29,217 nt of DNA from an uncultured Collinsella sp. (GCA_959602875.1 CAUGVQ010000015.1:1-29217); one strand, 5' to 3'. Shown: positions 7,812 through 15,936, numbered from the stretch's first letter. A program made the numbers and translations. The notes: generated by a model not told the origin, from the sequence alone.

Positions 7812-8027
7812 TTAGAAATCGATGAGGTCGCGCACCTTCACGTCGAGCGCCTGCGCGATACGAATCAAAACGTCGATGCCAACATCAGCCGTTCCCGTCT
7901 CGATCTTCCAGAGATAGGAACGGCTGGTTCCGGTCATAAGGGCGAGCTGACGCTGTGAGATGCCACGCTCGGCTCGTCTCGACCGTATACGAGAGCCCAG
8001 GGCCCGCTTGTCGTGCACGTTATCCAT
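7812..8027 (-). CDS. XRE-family transcriptional regulator (single HTH domain)
   Basis: A 71-residue protein that is little more than a Cro/C1-type helix-turn-helix: LGSRIRSRRAERGISQRQLA, then LMTGTSRSYLWKIETGTADV and a closing helix (LIRIAQALDVKVRDLIDF). Compact members of this type act as dimeric repressors. The ribosome site is weak (AGAGAA). The gene diverges from the DUF4230 operon across 78 bases that hold a palindrome, so auto-regulation and control of that operon are likely. Confidence 0.88.
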   Translation of the reverse strand: MDNVHDKRALGSRIRSRRAERGISQRQLALMTGTSRSYLWKIETGTADVGIDVLIRIAQALDVKVRDLIDF

Positions 8028-8046
8028 TTCTCTAGCGTACGTGCGG

Positions 8047-8077
8047 TATGATACAACGTGGCTCTCTAAAGAGAGCC
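8047..8077 (+). promoter_or_regulatory. Divergent promoter region with 18-base operator-like palindrome
   Basis: TATGAT (8047-8052) is a good -10 box for the rightward operon, and its complement gives TATCAT for the leftward XRE gene. Immediately downstream, GGCTCTC-TAAA-GAGAGCC (8060-8077) is a perfect inverted repeat covering the predicted rightward transcription start. It is placed as a repressor site would be. Confidence 0.55.
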
Positions 8078-8105
8078 GCAGTGTAAGGACGGGAGGAAGC
8101 TGGTA

Positions 8106-8759
8106 ATGAAAGTTCCCAAGGCACCGAAGATACTAAAAGCTGCGCGACCCGCGATATTGTTTTTCATTGTCGGATTGTGCGTTGGCGTTATTGGCGTCCT
8201 GTTCGTTCAGAACCATAATCCTAAAGACGAGCCAACAATAGATAACGTGAGCGTTGTATTTGAGCGAGTTGTTCAACAAAATGAACTCGTTTGCGCTTCG
8301 CAGGACTATACCTTTGTAGAAAAGGCGTCAGATACCAATAAGCTTTTCGACTTGATTGAAATACCATTTTCTGAGAACCATTTCTGGTATCGATACTCCG
8401 GAAGATTGAAAGCTGCGGTCAATCTTGAGGAAGCGGAGTATACCCGCGCGGGCAAAACGGTGACCATAACGCTTCCACCGCCTTACATCAGTTCAAATAC
8501 GCCCGACATGGATGTATCCGGCGTGTTGGAGGAAAGCAATAACCTCCTCAACCCCATCCATGTCGAAGATGTCGATGCCTTTCAAAGAGATTGCATAGCT
8601 AAAAGCGAGGAGCAGGCCTACAACGGAACCTTGTTTTCGGAAGCCCGAGCAAACGCTGCCGACAATGTTGGACGCATGTTCTCAGCTGCTCTTGGCGATG
8701 AGTATGTCATACGGATTGAATGGAGTGACGGTTTCACACTCCAAGACGAGGATGAATAA
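8106..8759 (+). CDS. DUF4230-family membrane-anchored protein
   Basis: A 217-residue protein with a single N-terminal membrane helix (about 15-35) and the rest outside. It shows the features of DUF4230: an early VFERVVQQNELVCASQDYTF segment, a Tyr-rich sheet (FWYRYSGRLKAAVNLEEAEY), then the hallmark VTITLPPPYI near residues 118-127. NPIHVEDVDAF and an alanine-rich amphipathic helix (EARANAADNVGRMF) follow. The function of the family is not established. It starts at ATG 8106 after GGGAGGAAGC. It leads a three-gene unit with the 31-residue peptide and the EcsC-like protein. Confidence 0.85.
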   Translation: MKVPKAPKILKAARPAILFFIVGLCVGVIGVLFVQNHNPKDEPTIDNVSVVFERVVQQNELVCASQDYTFVEKASDTNKLFDLIEIPFSENHFWYRYSGRLKAAVNLEEAEYTRAGKTVTITLPPPYISSNTPDMDVSGVLEESNNLLNPIHVEDVDAFQRDCIAKSEEQAYNGTLFSEARANAADNVGRMFSAALGDEYVIRIEWSDGFTLQDEDE

Positions 8760-8770
8760 GGGCGACTATC

Positions 8771-8866
8771 GTGAAAGACTCAAAAATAATTATTGCGATC
8801 GCAGTTGTGGTATTAGCGCTCATCTCCTTTTTCTTTTTGAACAATGCTGTTTTGTCGTGGGGATAG
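8771..8866 (+). CDS. 31-residue single-helix membrane peptide
   Basis: A GTG at 8771 opens a 31-codon frame ending at TAG 8864-8866, with AAGGG (8758-8762) eight bases before it. The product has a charged start (MKDSK), then an unbroken hydrophobic helix (IIIAIAVVVLALISFFFL), then NNAVLSWG. It fits exactly between the stop of the DUF4230 gene and the start of the EcsC-like gene, eleven and twelve bases from them. Operon position, ribosome site and helix character support a real small protein. Its role is unknown; it may assist one of its membrane-linked neighbours. Confidence 0.62.
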   Translation: MKDSKIIIAIAVVVLALISFFFLNNAVLSWG

Positions 8867-8878
8867 GAGCGGTGAGCG

Positions 8879-9991
8879 ATGCGGGAGAAGAATCAAACGG
8901 AAATGATGGTTGGCGGTGTTTCAGCTACTTCTGACCACTCCGTGCCAGATGAGTCCGTTCAGGTGGGTGGCGACGAGGTTGACGAGTTTGCCAACCGTAT
9001 CATCAAACGCGCAGCGAGTTTGACGGGCGTCGCAATCGACCGAGGCACTTTTCTGCGAACGGAGCTCAAGAGGCGCTGCCCGGAGGTAGATGCAGATGCC
9101 GCTGTCGCTTCAACCCCCATCGAGGCAGGCGTATCGCCAGGAGATCTGGACGCCATCGCAATCGCGGCAATTGAGTTCGAGACAAGGAAGTGCGCGGCAC
9201 TTTCATTTGCTGCCGGTATTCCTGGAGGCCTCGCCCTTGTGGGGACAGTTCCCGCCGACCTGGTGCAGTATTTTGCCCATGTAATGCGTATAGAGCAGAA
9301 GCTAGCCTATCTATATGGTTGGCAGTCGTTCCTAAACGATGACGACGAAGTGGACGATGAGACGCTTATGCAGCTTATTGCCCTCATGGGCATCATGATG
9401 GAAGTTGGCGGAGCGGCAAACAGCATTACCAAATTCGCCTTTTCTACGGCGCAGAAAGGCGTCGCCAGGCACATTGAGAGGCAAGCTCTCACCAAGACGT
9501 TCTTCTACACGCCTATGAAGAAGGTATTGCGAGTCTTGGGCGTTTCTCTAACCAAGCAAACGTTCGCCAAGGGCGTGAGTAAGGTCGTGCCTGTTGTCGG
9601 AGGCGTCATCTCCGGCGGGTTAACCTACGCATCGTTCCGTCCAGGTGCCGAACGATTGCGGCGCTACCTGAGGTCATTGCCAACTTCCGGAATAGACGAG
9701 GCTACCTTCCCGGACCTTAAGACGATTCGTGTCGAAGAGCGTGATCGTCAGACCGCTGAAACAATTGAGATGATGAAGTCAGGTGGCGTCGCCGCATTTC
9801 AGACTGCGGGAAAGGCCATAACTGACGGAGCCACGGCAACAGGCTCCTTTATTGCGGGGGCTGCTCAGCAGGTGGGGGATACAGCGGCGCCAGCCATTTC
9901 TAGTGCCGCCCAATCGATAGGCGAGGCTTTCGGAGGAGCGCTCGGCGGTCTCTTTGGCCAAAAGGACGCGCCGAAATCTAGCGAGTCATAG
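8879..9991 (+). CDS. EcsC-like family protein
   Basis: A 370-residue protein with an acidic N-terminus. The core begins at about residue 105 and reads like EcsC-related proteins: AAGIPGGLALVGTVPADLVQYF, then MRIEQKLAYLYGW, an Asp-rich turn (NDDDEVDDETLMQLIALMG), KTFAKGVSKVVPVVGGVISGG and a final ASFRPGAERLRRYL. The Gly-rich hydrophobic helices suggest membrane association. The tail (after ~300) is Ala/Gly-rich and low in complexity. The family's biochemical role is not known. The ATG at 8879 follows AGGAG by nine bases. Last gene of the DUF4230 operon. Confidence 0.72.
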   Translation: MREKNQTEMMVGGVSATSDHSVPDESVQVGGDEVDEFANRIIKRAASLTGVAIDRGTFLRTELKRRCPEVDADAAVASTPIEAGVSPGDLDAIAIAAIEFETRKCAALSFAAGIPGGLALVGTVPADLVQYFAHVMRIEQKLAYLYGWQSFLNDDDEVDDETLMQLIALMGIMMEVGGAANSITKFAFSTAQKGVARHIERQALTKTFFYTPMKKVLRVLGVSLTKQTFAKGVSKVVPVVGGVISGGLTYASFRPGAERLRRYLRSLPTSGIDEATFPDLKTIRVEERDRQTAETIEMMKSGGVAAFQTAGKAITDGATATGSFIAGAAQQVGDTAAPAISSAAQSIGEAFGGALGGLFGQKDAPKSSES

Positions 9992-10336
9992 CCAAGCAGG
10001 TTTTGTTTCCAATTCTCATTTCACCCTCGTTTTGGTTACGACTAAAACGAGGGTGAAATGATAAGAGGGAAGGTAGGTGTTTACATTCCGGAGGGAATGC
10101 GTGCAGCATTCTTTTCGAGTTGGAAGACGAGGCGTTTTGCGCGACAAAGAGCCTTGGCATCATGATGCTGATTGATGAAGAGCCGACTGGCCTTTGCGCG
10201 TGTTTTGCGGCGCCTTATTATGGATGGCGGCAATCGCAATTTGTAAGCAACTTCCTCTAAACTTGTCGCATGGGAAGGGAGGCGAAGTTCGCTTTCCTTG
10301 CGAAGCTAGAAGGGGAAGTGAGTGTAGGGGGCGCTT
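9992..10336. other. 345-base gap: 18-bp inverted repeat and a possible gene remnant
   Basis: A perfect inverted repeat lies at 10016-10061 (separate entry). A frame from 10057 to the TAA at 10258 stays open for 67 codons and reads like protein (LFELEDEAFCATKSLGIMM). It has no start codon until ATG 10162, leaving at most 32 residues, and no convincing ribosome site. It may be the tail of a decayed gene. No other element was seen. Confidence 0.35.
10016..10061. repeat. Perfect 18-bp inverted repeat, possible terminator
   Basis: The arms 10016-10033 and 10044-10061 (TCATTTCACCCTCGTTTT and its complement) enclose a ten-base loop. The hairpin would be very stable and lies 25 bases after the EcsC-like stop codon. 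No T-tract follows on either strand, so it is not a textbook intrinsic terminator. The A-rich and T-rich inner ends would act as a weak substitute. Confidence 0.6.
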
Positions 10337-11278
10337 ATGTACGAGGACGAGAACCGCGATTTAGGTCCGGCTGCTGAGTATGCCGAGGCGACGTATGCCG
10401 CAGAGCTCGCCGCAGGCCCCGATCCCATGGCGTTTATGGTTCGCTACAAGTTTGTGGTGATTGCCATCTTGGTGGTCGTTGCGCTCGTTTCGGCATTGCC
10501 CCTGCGCGCCGTTTTCACCACGCCCGATACCTACGCTCCTACCATCGCAACCATCGACGAAAAGAAGGCGACGGTGCTCGGCCTTACTGCTGCGGCCGCA
10601 GGTGCCTCGGCGGCGATTACGGCCATCCCCGATGACGTGGGAACCCCCGTTGCGGACAAGCTGATGGACCTCTGCTCCAACTTCACGATTGTGCTTGTGG
10701 CCCTCTACCTCGAGAAATATCTGCTCACTATCTTTGGTTTCACCACGTTTGCCGTGCTCATCCCCGTGGCGTGCGCCCTCTTTGCGGCGTCGCTGCTGTT
10801 CTTCCGCAGTCGCGGCGGTGCGGTGTGCGCACACATCGCGCGTAAGCTTCTGGCGCTCGGCGTCGTGCTTATGCTTGCAGTGCCGGTCAGCGTTTTTGTG
10901 ACCGATATGATCGACGCCACCTATGAGACGTCTGCCGAGATCACGGACGAGCAGGCGGACGAAGGCTCCGAGGCAGATACGGAGGAGGGTGACGGTAACG
11001 TGCTCGATTACCTCCTGAGTATTCCCGGCGCTGTGGTAGACGGACTAACATCGGTTTCCGAAGAGCTTCTCAACCAGGTGAATCGCCTCATCGAGTGGTT
11101 TGCCGTTATGGTGGTCACCTCGTGCGTGATTCCCATCCTCGTGCTCGTCTTCTTCCTCTGGATGGCAAATCTCATCTTGGGGATCAACATCGACGTTCCC
11201 ATGAACGCACTCAAGGCACGGGGGAGCCGGCTCAAGCAGATGCCGGCTAAGGCCATGAAGCCTTCGCGCAAGGGATAG
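10337..11278 (+). CDS. Integral membrane protein of unknown function (about five helices)
   Basis: A 313-residue protein. An acidic cytosolic N-terminus is followed by hydrophobic segments at about 36-58, 113-133, 136-156, 168-190 and 255-282. An acidic loop (DEQADEGSEADTEEGDG) sits before the last helix, and the tail is basic (KARGSRLKQMPAKAMKPSRKG). The motif DKLMDLCSNFTIVLVALYLEKYLLTI around residues 107-132 is the most conserved-looking piece. The start follows a G-rich stretch (GTAGGGGGCG). No enzyme motif or known family was found. It stands alone between the 9992-10336 gap and the toxin-antitoxin promoter. Confidence 0.72.
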   Translation: MYEDENRDLGPAAEYAEATYAAELAAGPDPMAFMVRYKFVVIAILVVVALVSALPLRAVFTTPDTYAPTIATIDEKKATVLGLTAAAAGASAAITAIPDDVGTPVADKLMDLCSNFTIVLVALYLEKYLLTIFGFTTFAVLIPVACALFAASLLFFRSRGGAVCAHIARKLLALGVVLMLAVPVSVFVTDMIDATYETSAEITDEQADEGSEADTEEGDGNVLDYLLSIPGAVVDGLTSVSEELLNQVNRLIEWFAVMVVTSCVIPILVLVFFLWMANLILGINIDVPMNALKARGSRLKQMPAKAMKPSRKG

Positions 11279-11372
11279 ACCGCGCGAGGAGCGGGCAGGT
11301 GCCGCCTCTCACTATAGACAAACAAGTGTTCGTATAGTAAAGTTGCTCCAAACAATCTCATACATCAAAACT

Positions 11373-11404
11373 GAATACCACAATACGCTATAAATGTAGT
11401 ATTC
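11373..11404 (+). promoter_or_regulatory. Candidate promoter/operator of the toxin-antitoxin pair
   Basis: TATAAA (11389-11394) could be the -10 box. It is flanked by the inverted hexamers GAATAC (11373-11378) and GTATTC (11399-11404), a placement suited to auto-repression by the HigA-like antitoxin. A further inverted pair, ACTATA (11311-11316) and TATAGT (11333-11338), lies upstream. Confidence 0.4.
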
Positions 11405-11415
11405 TGGAGGTAGAG

Positions 11416-11784
11416 ATGTGAGAGATTCGACTGGATTGGATTGTTGAGTGGCTTGATCAGCAGGACGATAAAACACTCGCGGGCGTTTATGCTGCCTTAG
11501 AACTGCTGGAGAGGCAGGGGCCGGCCCTAGGAAGACCGATGGTTGACACGCTCCGGTATTCGAAAATGAGCAATCTTAAAGAGCTGCGCCCTGCGTCCAC
11601 AGGTGCGAGTGAGATTCGGATTCTGTTCGCTTTTGATCCACAGCGGCGTGCGGTAATGCTACTCGCGGGAGATAAAAGAGCTGGGCTAAAAAAGTTTCGC
11701 TGGAGTAAGTGGTACAGGCGGGCGATACCTGAGGCGGAGAAGAGATATGCCGCTTACCTGAAGAGCGAGGAGGGCAAGGACTGA
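11416..11784 (+). pseudogene. HigB/RelE-type toxin with a stop codon at position 2
   Basis: The frame has a strong ribosome site (GGAGG 11406-11410) and an ATG at 11416, but the next codon is TGA. It then runs open to the TGA at 11782-11784. The frame reads EIRLDWIVEWLDQQ, then LELLERQGPALGRPMVD, NLKELRP, EIRILFAFDP, LLAGDK and WYRRAIPEAEKRYAAYL. These are all the blocks of the HigB/gp49 toxin family. Relatives commonly begin Met-Trp-Glu, so TGG to TGA is the likely lesion. No in-frame GTG or TTG replaces the start; the first later ATG (11539) would drop about 40 residues. The toxin is probably dead unless UGA is read through or the base is a sequencing error. Confidence 0.78.
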
Positions 11785-12089
11785 TGGGGACGACGTTTAG
11801 GGAATACAAGAAAGCGCATCCTGTTGATGATGCCCTTATGGAGGAAGCTCGCAAGGCGACCGACGAAAAGATCCGGCTGTTTGAGCTGCGCGAGGCGCGA
11901 AAGGCCTGTGGGCTGACGCAAACGGAATTGGCGACCTGCTTGGGAATAGGGCAGAAGCGAATCTCTGCCGTTGAGAACGGCAAGCTTGACAACCTCAAGA
12001 TTGATACCCTGCGACGTTACATCGCGGGTCTTGGCGGTACGTTGGAGATTTCCGCCCACCTACCGCAGGGAGATATCCGTCTTTCGTAA
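11784..12089 (+). CDS. higA: HigA-type antitoxin, XRE family
   Basis: A 101-residue protein with a helix-turn-helix at about residues 35-90 (LREARKACGLTQTELATCLG, then IGQKRISAVENGKLDNLKID and TLRRYIAGLGG) after an N-terminal helical arm. This is the HigA layout of the toxin-first HigBA systems. Its ATG overlaps the toxin stop by one base (TGATG), showing translational coupling. It normally binds the toxin and represses its own promoter. The coding frame is intact even though the toxin seems broken, as expected if the antitoxin still has a regulatory use or the lesion is recent. Confidence 0.85.
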   Translation: MGTTFREYKKAHPVDDALMEEARKATDEKIRLFELREARKACGLTQTELATCLGIGQKRISAVENGKLDNLKIDTLRRYIAGLGGTLEISAHLPQGDIRLS

Positions 12090-12135
12090 GCCGTCGTACG
12101 GATGTTGAGGGGAAGAGGTCGTCGGGCCGCGATGG

Positions 12136-12165
12136 ATCTGCCCGCGGTCGGTATAACGGGCGGAT
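12136..12165. terminator. Hairpin between convergent genes
   Basis: ATCTGCCCG (12136-12144) pairs with CGGGCGGAT (12157-12165) with one G-T pair, in the 86-base gap between the convergent antitoxin and MFS genes. No U-tract is present, so termination is only probable. Confidence 0.35.
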
Positions 12166-12175
12166 GAGAGGGGTT

Positions 12176-13405
12176 CTACTTCTGTGCGCTGCGCTTGCGA
12201 TCGAGAGCGTATGTGACGCCCGTGAGCACCCAGGCAACGAGGGAGAACGCCGCTCCCACAAGGCCTACCTGAGCGAGACCCATGCCGCCTACCACGGCGC
12301 CGCCCACCGCGGTGCCAAAGGCGATGCCGGTATTGAATGCGGTGGGTTCGAGCGAACTTGCGAGCGTGAGCGCTTTGGGGTGCCAGCGCCGTGCTGCCTT
12401 CATAAAGACGGAGATACAGGGCACCGACACAATATACATGGTGAGGGCAAGGGCGAGTATCGCGGCGATGGCGGGAGCGGTGGCGCTTCCCAAAAGCCAG
12501 ATGAGGGCAAGCATAGCTGCCTGGACAGGGAAGCTCGCCATAAGCGCGCGTAGCCCAAAGCGCGCATCTGCCCAGCCCGAGATGAGGTTTGAGAAGAAGC
12601 ACATCACGCCGTACGCCATGAGCACGGTGCTGGCACCGAGAGCGTCGAGGCCAACGACCTCCTCCAGATAAGGCGTGATGTAACCGTAGAGCACGTACAC
12701 CGATCCCACGCCAAAGACAAAAATGAGCGCGCCGGTTATGACCTGCAGCTCGGTAAGGAGCGACGCCTGTTCGCCCATGGTGGCGGGCTCGTCGGTCGCA
12801 CCGGAGCGCGGCAGCGCCGCCAGGAGCGCAAGCGATGTGGCGAGCGCAAGCACAAGCGAGGCCATCATGACGAGGTGCCAGTCAAACGCGTGGGCAATCA
12901 TCTTGCCCACCGAGGTGATGAGGACCATTGCCACAGAGAACGCGGCGTAAACCACCGAGATGGTCATGGAGGTGCGCTCGACGCCCACCAACTCGGGAAT
13001 GTAGGTGACACCGAGCGCGAGCAAAGCTCCCGACACGGCGCCCAGAAGCACGCGCGACGCAAGCAGGATCTCGAACGTGGGTGCGAACGTCATGGCAAGG
13101 TTTGCCAGACAGAAGAGAACGGTGTAGACCACAAGCAGAGGGAACCTGCGGAAACGCCCGGTGGTGATGGCAAGCGTGGGCGTGAGCACCGCATAGGCGA
13201 CCGAGAAGAAGCTGATGAGCTCGCCCACGCGCGAGAGGCTCACCCCAAAGGATGCGGCGAGTTCGCTCTCGATGCCAATGACCACAAACTCCGAGCAGCC
13301 GAGCGAGAATCCGAGCACCACAAGCAAAGCGACGCAGAGGCGCGCGCGTGCGGGCGAGTGCACGCCGGTCTCATGCGGACGGTCGGTACCTTTCAACTCT
13401 TGCAT
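12176..13405 (-). CDS. MFS transporter, drug/metabolite exporter type (DHA1-like)
   Basis: A 409-residue protein with twelve hydrophobic helices and two homologous halves. Features of DHA1 exporters are seen: GFSLGCSEFVVIGIESELA in the first helix, the loop 2-3 motif ITTGRFRRFPLL, and RVLLGAVSGALLALGVTYIPE in helices 4-5. It resembles the AraJ/PbuE group, which exports sugars, purines or drugs; the substrate is not readable. The start at 13405 follows AGGGGGAAG. TACAAT with a TG one base upstream (complement of 13435-13440) serves as an extended -10 box. Single-gene unit. Confidence 0.88.
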   Translation of the reverse strand: MQELKGTDRPHETGVHSPARARLCVALLVVLGFSLGCSEFVVIGIESELAASFGVSLSRVGELISFFSVAYAVLTPTLAITTGRFRRFPLLVVYTVLFCLANLAMTFAPTFEILLASRVLLGAVSGALLALGVTYIPELVGVERTSMTISVVYAAFSVAMVLITSVGKMIAHAFDWHLVMMASLVLALATSLALLAALPRSGATDEPATMGEQASLLTELQVITGALIFVFGVGSVYVLYGYITPYLEEVVGLDALGASTVLMAYGVMCFFSNLISGWADARFGLRALMASFPVQAAMLALIWLLGSATAPAIAAILALALTMYIVSVPCISVFMKAARRWHPKALTLASSLEPTAFNTGIAFGTAVGGAVVGGMGLAQVGLVGAAFSLVAWVLTGVTYALDRKRSAQK

Positions 13406-13434
13406 CGCTTCCCCCTAAGAATCTAAGCCTGACG

Positions 13435-13440
13435 ATTGTA
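13435..13440 (-). promoter_or_regulatory. Extended -10 box of the MFS gene
   Basis: On the minus strand the sequence reads TGCTACAAT, an extended -10 box placed 30 bases before the ATG. No clear -35 box is seen. Confidence 0.45.
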
Positions 13441-13614
13441 GCAGCCACGGTGCGACGCGGCGTGACCGGGCGGCTACCTTTGGGTAAAGCATCGGCATGG
13501 GTGCCGTAAGGAAACGGTCTTGATTGCTCGCTGACGGCCGTGGCGGTCTGTGCGCTTGTTACCGTCGAGAAGATAATGCCCGGCAACAGGCAAACGCGTG
13601 CGAGGAGGACCGCC

Positions 13615-14205
13615 GTGGATGAAGACAAGAATGAGGATATGCAGAGCGCAAACGATCGCTCTGCGGAAGATGGCCCCATCGCGCTGCCGCTTCCGTGGGG
13701 AAAGATCTCTCTTGTCGCCGTTCTCATCTTAGTGGCTGCCGTTGGTTTCTTCTTTCTCATGCAGCGTGCAAGGGGCAACTTCGTCATGGGAGTAATCGGC
13801 GTAGTCGCTCAGTATTTCGTAGCAGTGGTGTTTATCTTGCTGGTGGGCTTTCTGGCCCTTCCGGTGGTGGCGGGCATCCGCTCCCTGTCCCATATCGCCG
13901 GACGCATCGCTGCAGCGCTTGTCATCACGGCGGTCTTCGCGTGGATCTTCCTTGCGGCGCCTATTCTTGACATCCCTCACCTTTCGAGCTCGTCGGTGAC
14001 AAGGCTCACCGAGGTCGAAGTGGAGGTGGATGACAGTTACGAGTCATCGACTTTCTACAAGCTCCAGGGCACCGACACCGAGGGCAACCTACAGATCTTT
14101 GACGTCGATCGCGCGGTCTTTGACGCTTGGGACCCCGAGGTAGACGAGGTCACGGTGACCTATCTCCCGCATACTGAAACGGTGCTCTCCCTCGTGTGCT
14201 CATAA
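13615..14205 (+). CDS. Three-helix membrane protein with soluble C-terminal domain
   Basis: I take the GTG at 13615 as the start because AGGAGG (13603-13608) lies six bases before it; a longer frame from 13540 lacks a ribosome site. The 196-residue product has an acidic N-terminus. Three hydrophobic helices follow (about 31-50, 58-82 and 93-115), then a C-terminal beta-rich domain of ~80 residues starting LTEVEVEVDDSYESSTFYKL. The end is reminiscent of domains that follow TM bundles in actinobacterial DUF-type proteins, but no family is recognised. It is transcribed divergently from the MFS gene and no partner is evident. Confidence 0.7.
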   Translation: MDEDKNEDMQSANDRSAEDGPIALPLPWGKISLVAVLILVAAVGFFFLMQRARGNFVMGVIGVVAQYFVAVVFILLVGFLALPVVAGIRSLSHIAGRIAAALVITAVFAWIFLAAPILDIPHLSSSSVTRLTEVEVEVDDSYESSTFYKLQGTDTEGNLQIFDVDRAVFDAWDPEVDEVTVTYLPHTETVLSLVCS

Positions 14206-14382
14206 GACGGCTCGTTTATACGTCTTGCGGAGTTGATGCGTTGCCTTGGCGAGCTCGCCCAACCGTCGGGCCATTGTCTTAACCAGATATTGAGGCGCCC
14301 TGTGTGACCGGGCGCGCATGGGATAATCAGTCCATCTGTGCCGCCGTCAACAAGGCGGTAGACCTGCTGCAAAGGAGATGCC

Positions 14383-15936
14383 ATGTACCAAGAGAACGCC
14401 ATCTGGATGGGTGTGGGCGCGGAGCCCGACAACAAGCACGTGAACCTGCTGCTCAACCAGGCGAACCGCCACGGCCTTATCGCCGGCGCCTCTGGTACGG
14501 GCAAGACCGTCACGCTCAAGGTTATGGCCGAGGGCTTCTCCAAGGCGGGCGTCCCGGTGTTTATGGCCGACGTCAAGGGCGACATTACCGGTATGGCGCA
14601 GGCGGGCAAGGACTCCGAGGACATGCAGGAGCGCATCAAGCGCTTTGGTATCGAGGGCTTCACCTACGAGGGCTGCCCCGTGCGCATCTGGGACATGCTC
14701 GGCGGTGCTGGCTTGCCGGTGCGCATCACCATCTCCGATATGGGCCCCTCGCTGCTCTCGCGCCTGCTTGAGCTTACCGAGGTGCAGGAGGGCGTGCTCG
14801 ACATTGTTTTTCGTATCGCCGACGACAAGAACCTCCTTTTGATTGACCTCAAGGACCTGCGCGCCATGCTGAACTTCGTGGCCGAGCACGCCGACGAGTA
14901 TGAGACCACCTACGGTAAGGTCTCCGCCCAGTCGGTCGGCGCGATCCTGCGCACCCTCATCGCCGTGGAGGACCAGGGCGGCGACGTTTTCTTTGGCGAG
15001 CCGGCGCTCGAGCTCGACGACTGGTTCCAGTGCGCCGAGAACGGTCAGGGCTACGTCAACATTCTGAACGCCGCAAAGCTCATCCAGAGCCCGCAGATCT
15101 ATGCGATGTTCCTCCTGTGGATGCTCTCCGAGCTCTTTGACACCCTGCCCGAGGAGGGCGACCTCGACAAGCCTAAGTTTGTCTTCTTCTTTGACGAGGC
15201 ACACCTTTTGTTCAACGACATGCCTACCGAGCTCCTCGACAAGATTGTGCAGGTCGTGAAGCTCATTCGTTCCAAGGGCGTAGGCGTGTACTTCATCACT
15301 CAGAGCCCTTCCGACATTCCCGACGAGGTTCTGGCACAGCTCTCCAACCGCATCCAGCACGGTCTTCGCGCTTATACGCCCGCCGAGCAGAAGGCGGTGC
15401 GCGCCGCGGCGCAGTCGTTCCGCGAGAACCCCGCCTTCAAGAGCGAGGACGTTATCCTCGAGCTCGGCACCGGCGAGGCACTCGTTTCCTTCCTGAACGA
15501 GGACGGCCAGCCCGAGATCGTCGAGCGCGCCAAGATTCTCCCGCCGCAGTGTCTCATGGCCGCCGCGTCTGACGACGTGATGAAGGAGGCCCTCTCCGCG
15601 CAGGATGAGCTCATGAAAAAGTACGGTGAGGCCATCGATCGTGAGAGCGCCGAGGAGCAGATCGAGGAGCTCGAAGAGGAAGAGGAGAAGGCTGCCAAGG
15701 AGGAAGAGGAGCGCAAGAAGCGCGAGGAAGAAAAGGCCATGAAGGAGAAGGCCAAGGCCAAGGCTGCCGAGAAGGCCGCGATTCGCGCTGAGGAGCGCAA
15801 GATTCGCCAGCGCGAGAAGCAGCAGGAGCAGATGATGAAGGGCATCGGCAAGATTGCGAGCCAGGTGCTGGGTTCCTTTGGTCGCGAGGCCACACGCCAG
15901 ATCACGCGCAACCTGTTTGGTGGGCGCCGCCGCTAG
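14383..15936 (+). CDS. HerA-like/DUF853 ATPase (YjgR family)
   Basis: A 517-residue P-loop ATPase of the HerA/FtsK group. Visible motifs are Walker A GASGTGKT (35-42), the DVKGDITGM segment (63-71) typical of DUF853/YjgR, Walker B FVFFFDEA (267-272 core), and the sensor-like ITQSPSDIPDEVLAQLSNRI (305-324). From ~420 to 485 there is a highly charged Glu/Lys coiled coil, and the C-terminus ends ATRQITRNLFGGRRR as in relatives. Family members are assigned as helicase or translocase from the fold; no biochemical role is firmly known. The NurA nuclease partner of true HerA is not nearby. The ribosome site is AAAGGAG. A strong hairpin terminator lies about 100 bases downstream. Confidence 0.92.
   Translation: MYQENAIWMGVGAEPDNKHVNLLLNQANRHGLIAGASGTGKTVTLKVMAEGFSKAGVPVFMADVKGDITGMAQAGKDSEDMQERIKRFGIEGFTYEGCPVRIWDMLGGAGLPVRITISDMGPSLLSRLLELTEVQEGVLDIVFRIADDKNLLLIDLKDLRAMLNFVAEHADEYETTYGKVSAQSVGAILRTLIAVEDQGGDVFFGEPALELDDWFQCAENGQGYVNILNAAKLIQSPQIYAMFLLWMLSELFDTLPEEGDLDKPKFVFFFDEAHLLFNDMPTELLDKIVQVVKLIRSKGVGVYFITQSPSDIPDEVLAQLSNRIQHGLRAYTPAEQKAVRAAAQSFRENPAFKSEDVILELGTGEALVSFLNEDGQPEIVERAKILPPQCLMAAASDDVMKEALSAQDELMKKYGEAIDRESAEEQIEELEEEEEKAAKEEEERKKREEEKAMKEKAKAKAAEKAAIRAEERKIRQREKQQEQMMKGIGKIASQVLGSFGREATRQITRNLFGGRRR

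Noticed and set aside
10097..10165. 22-codon frame with GGAGGG just before the ATG
   Set aside because: The spacing between GGAGGG and ATG is too short, and the peptide is Arg-rich with no support.
11539..11784. 81-residue toxin starting at an internal ATG
   Set aside because: It lacks the first ~40 residues of the family fold and has no ribosome site; the frame is better read as a toxin gene broken at codon 2.
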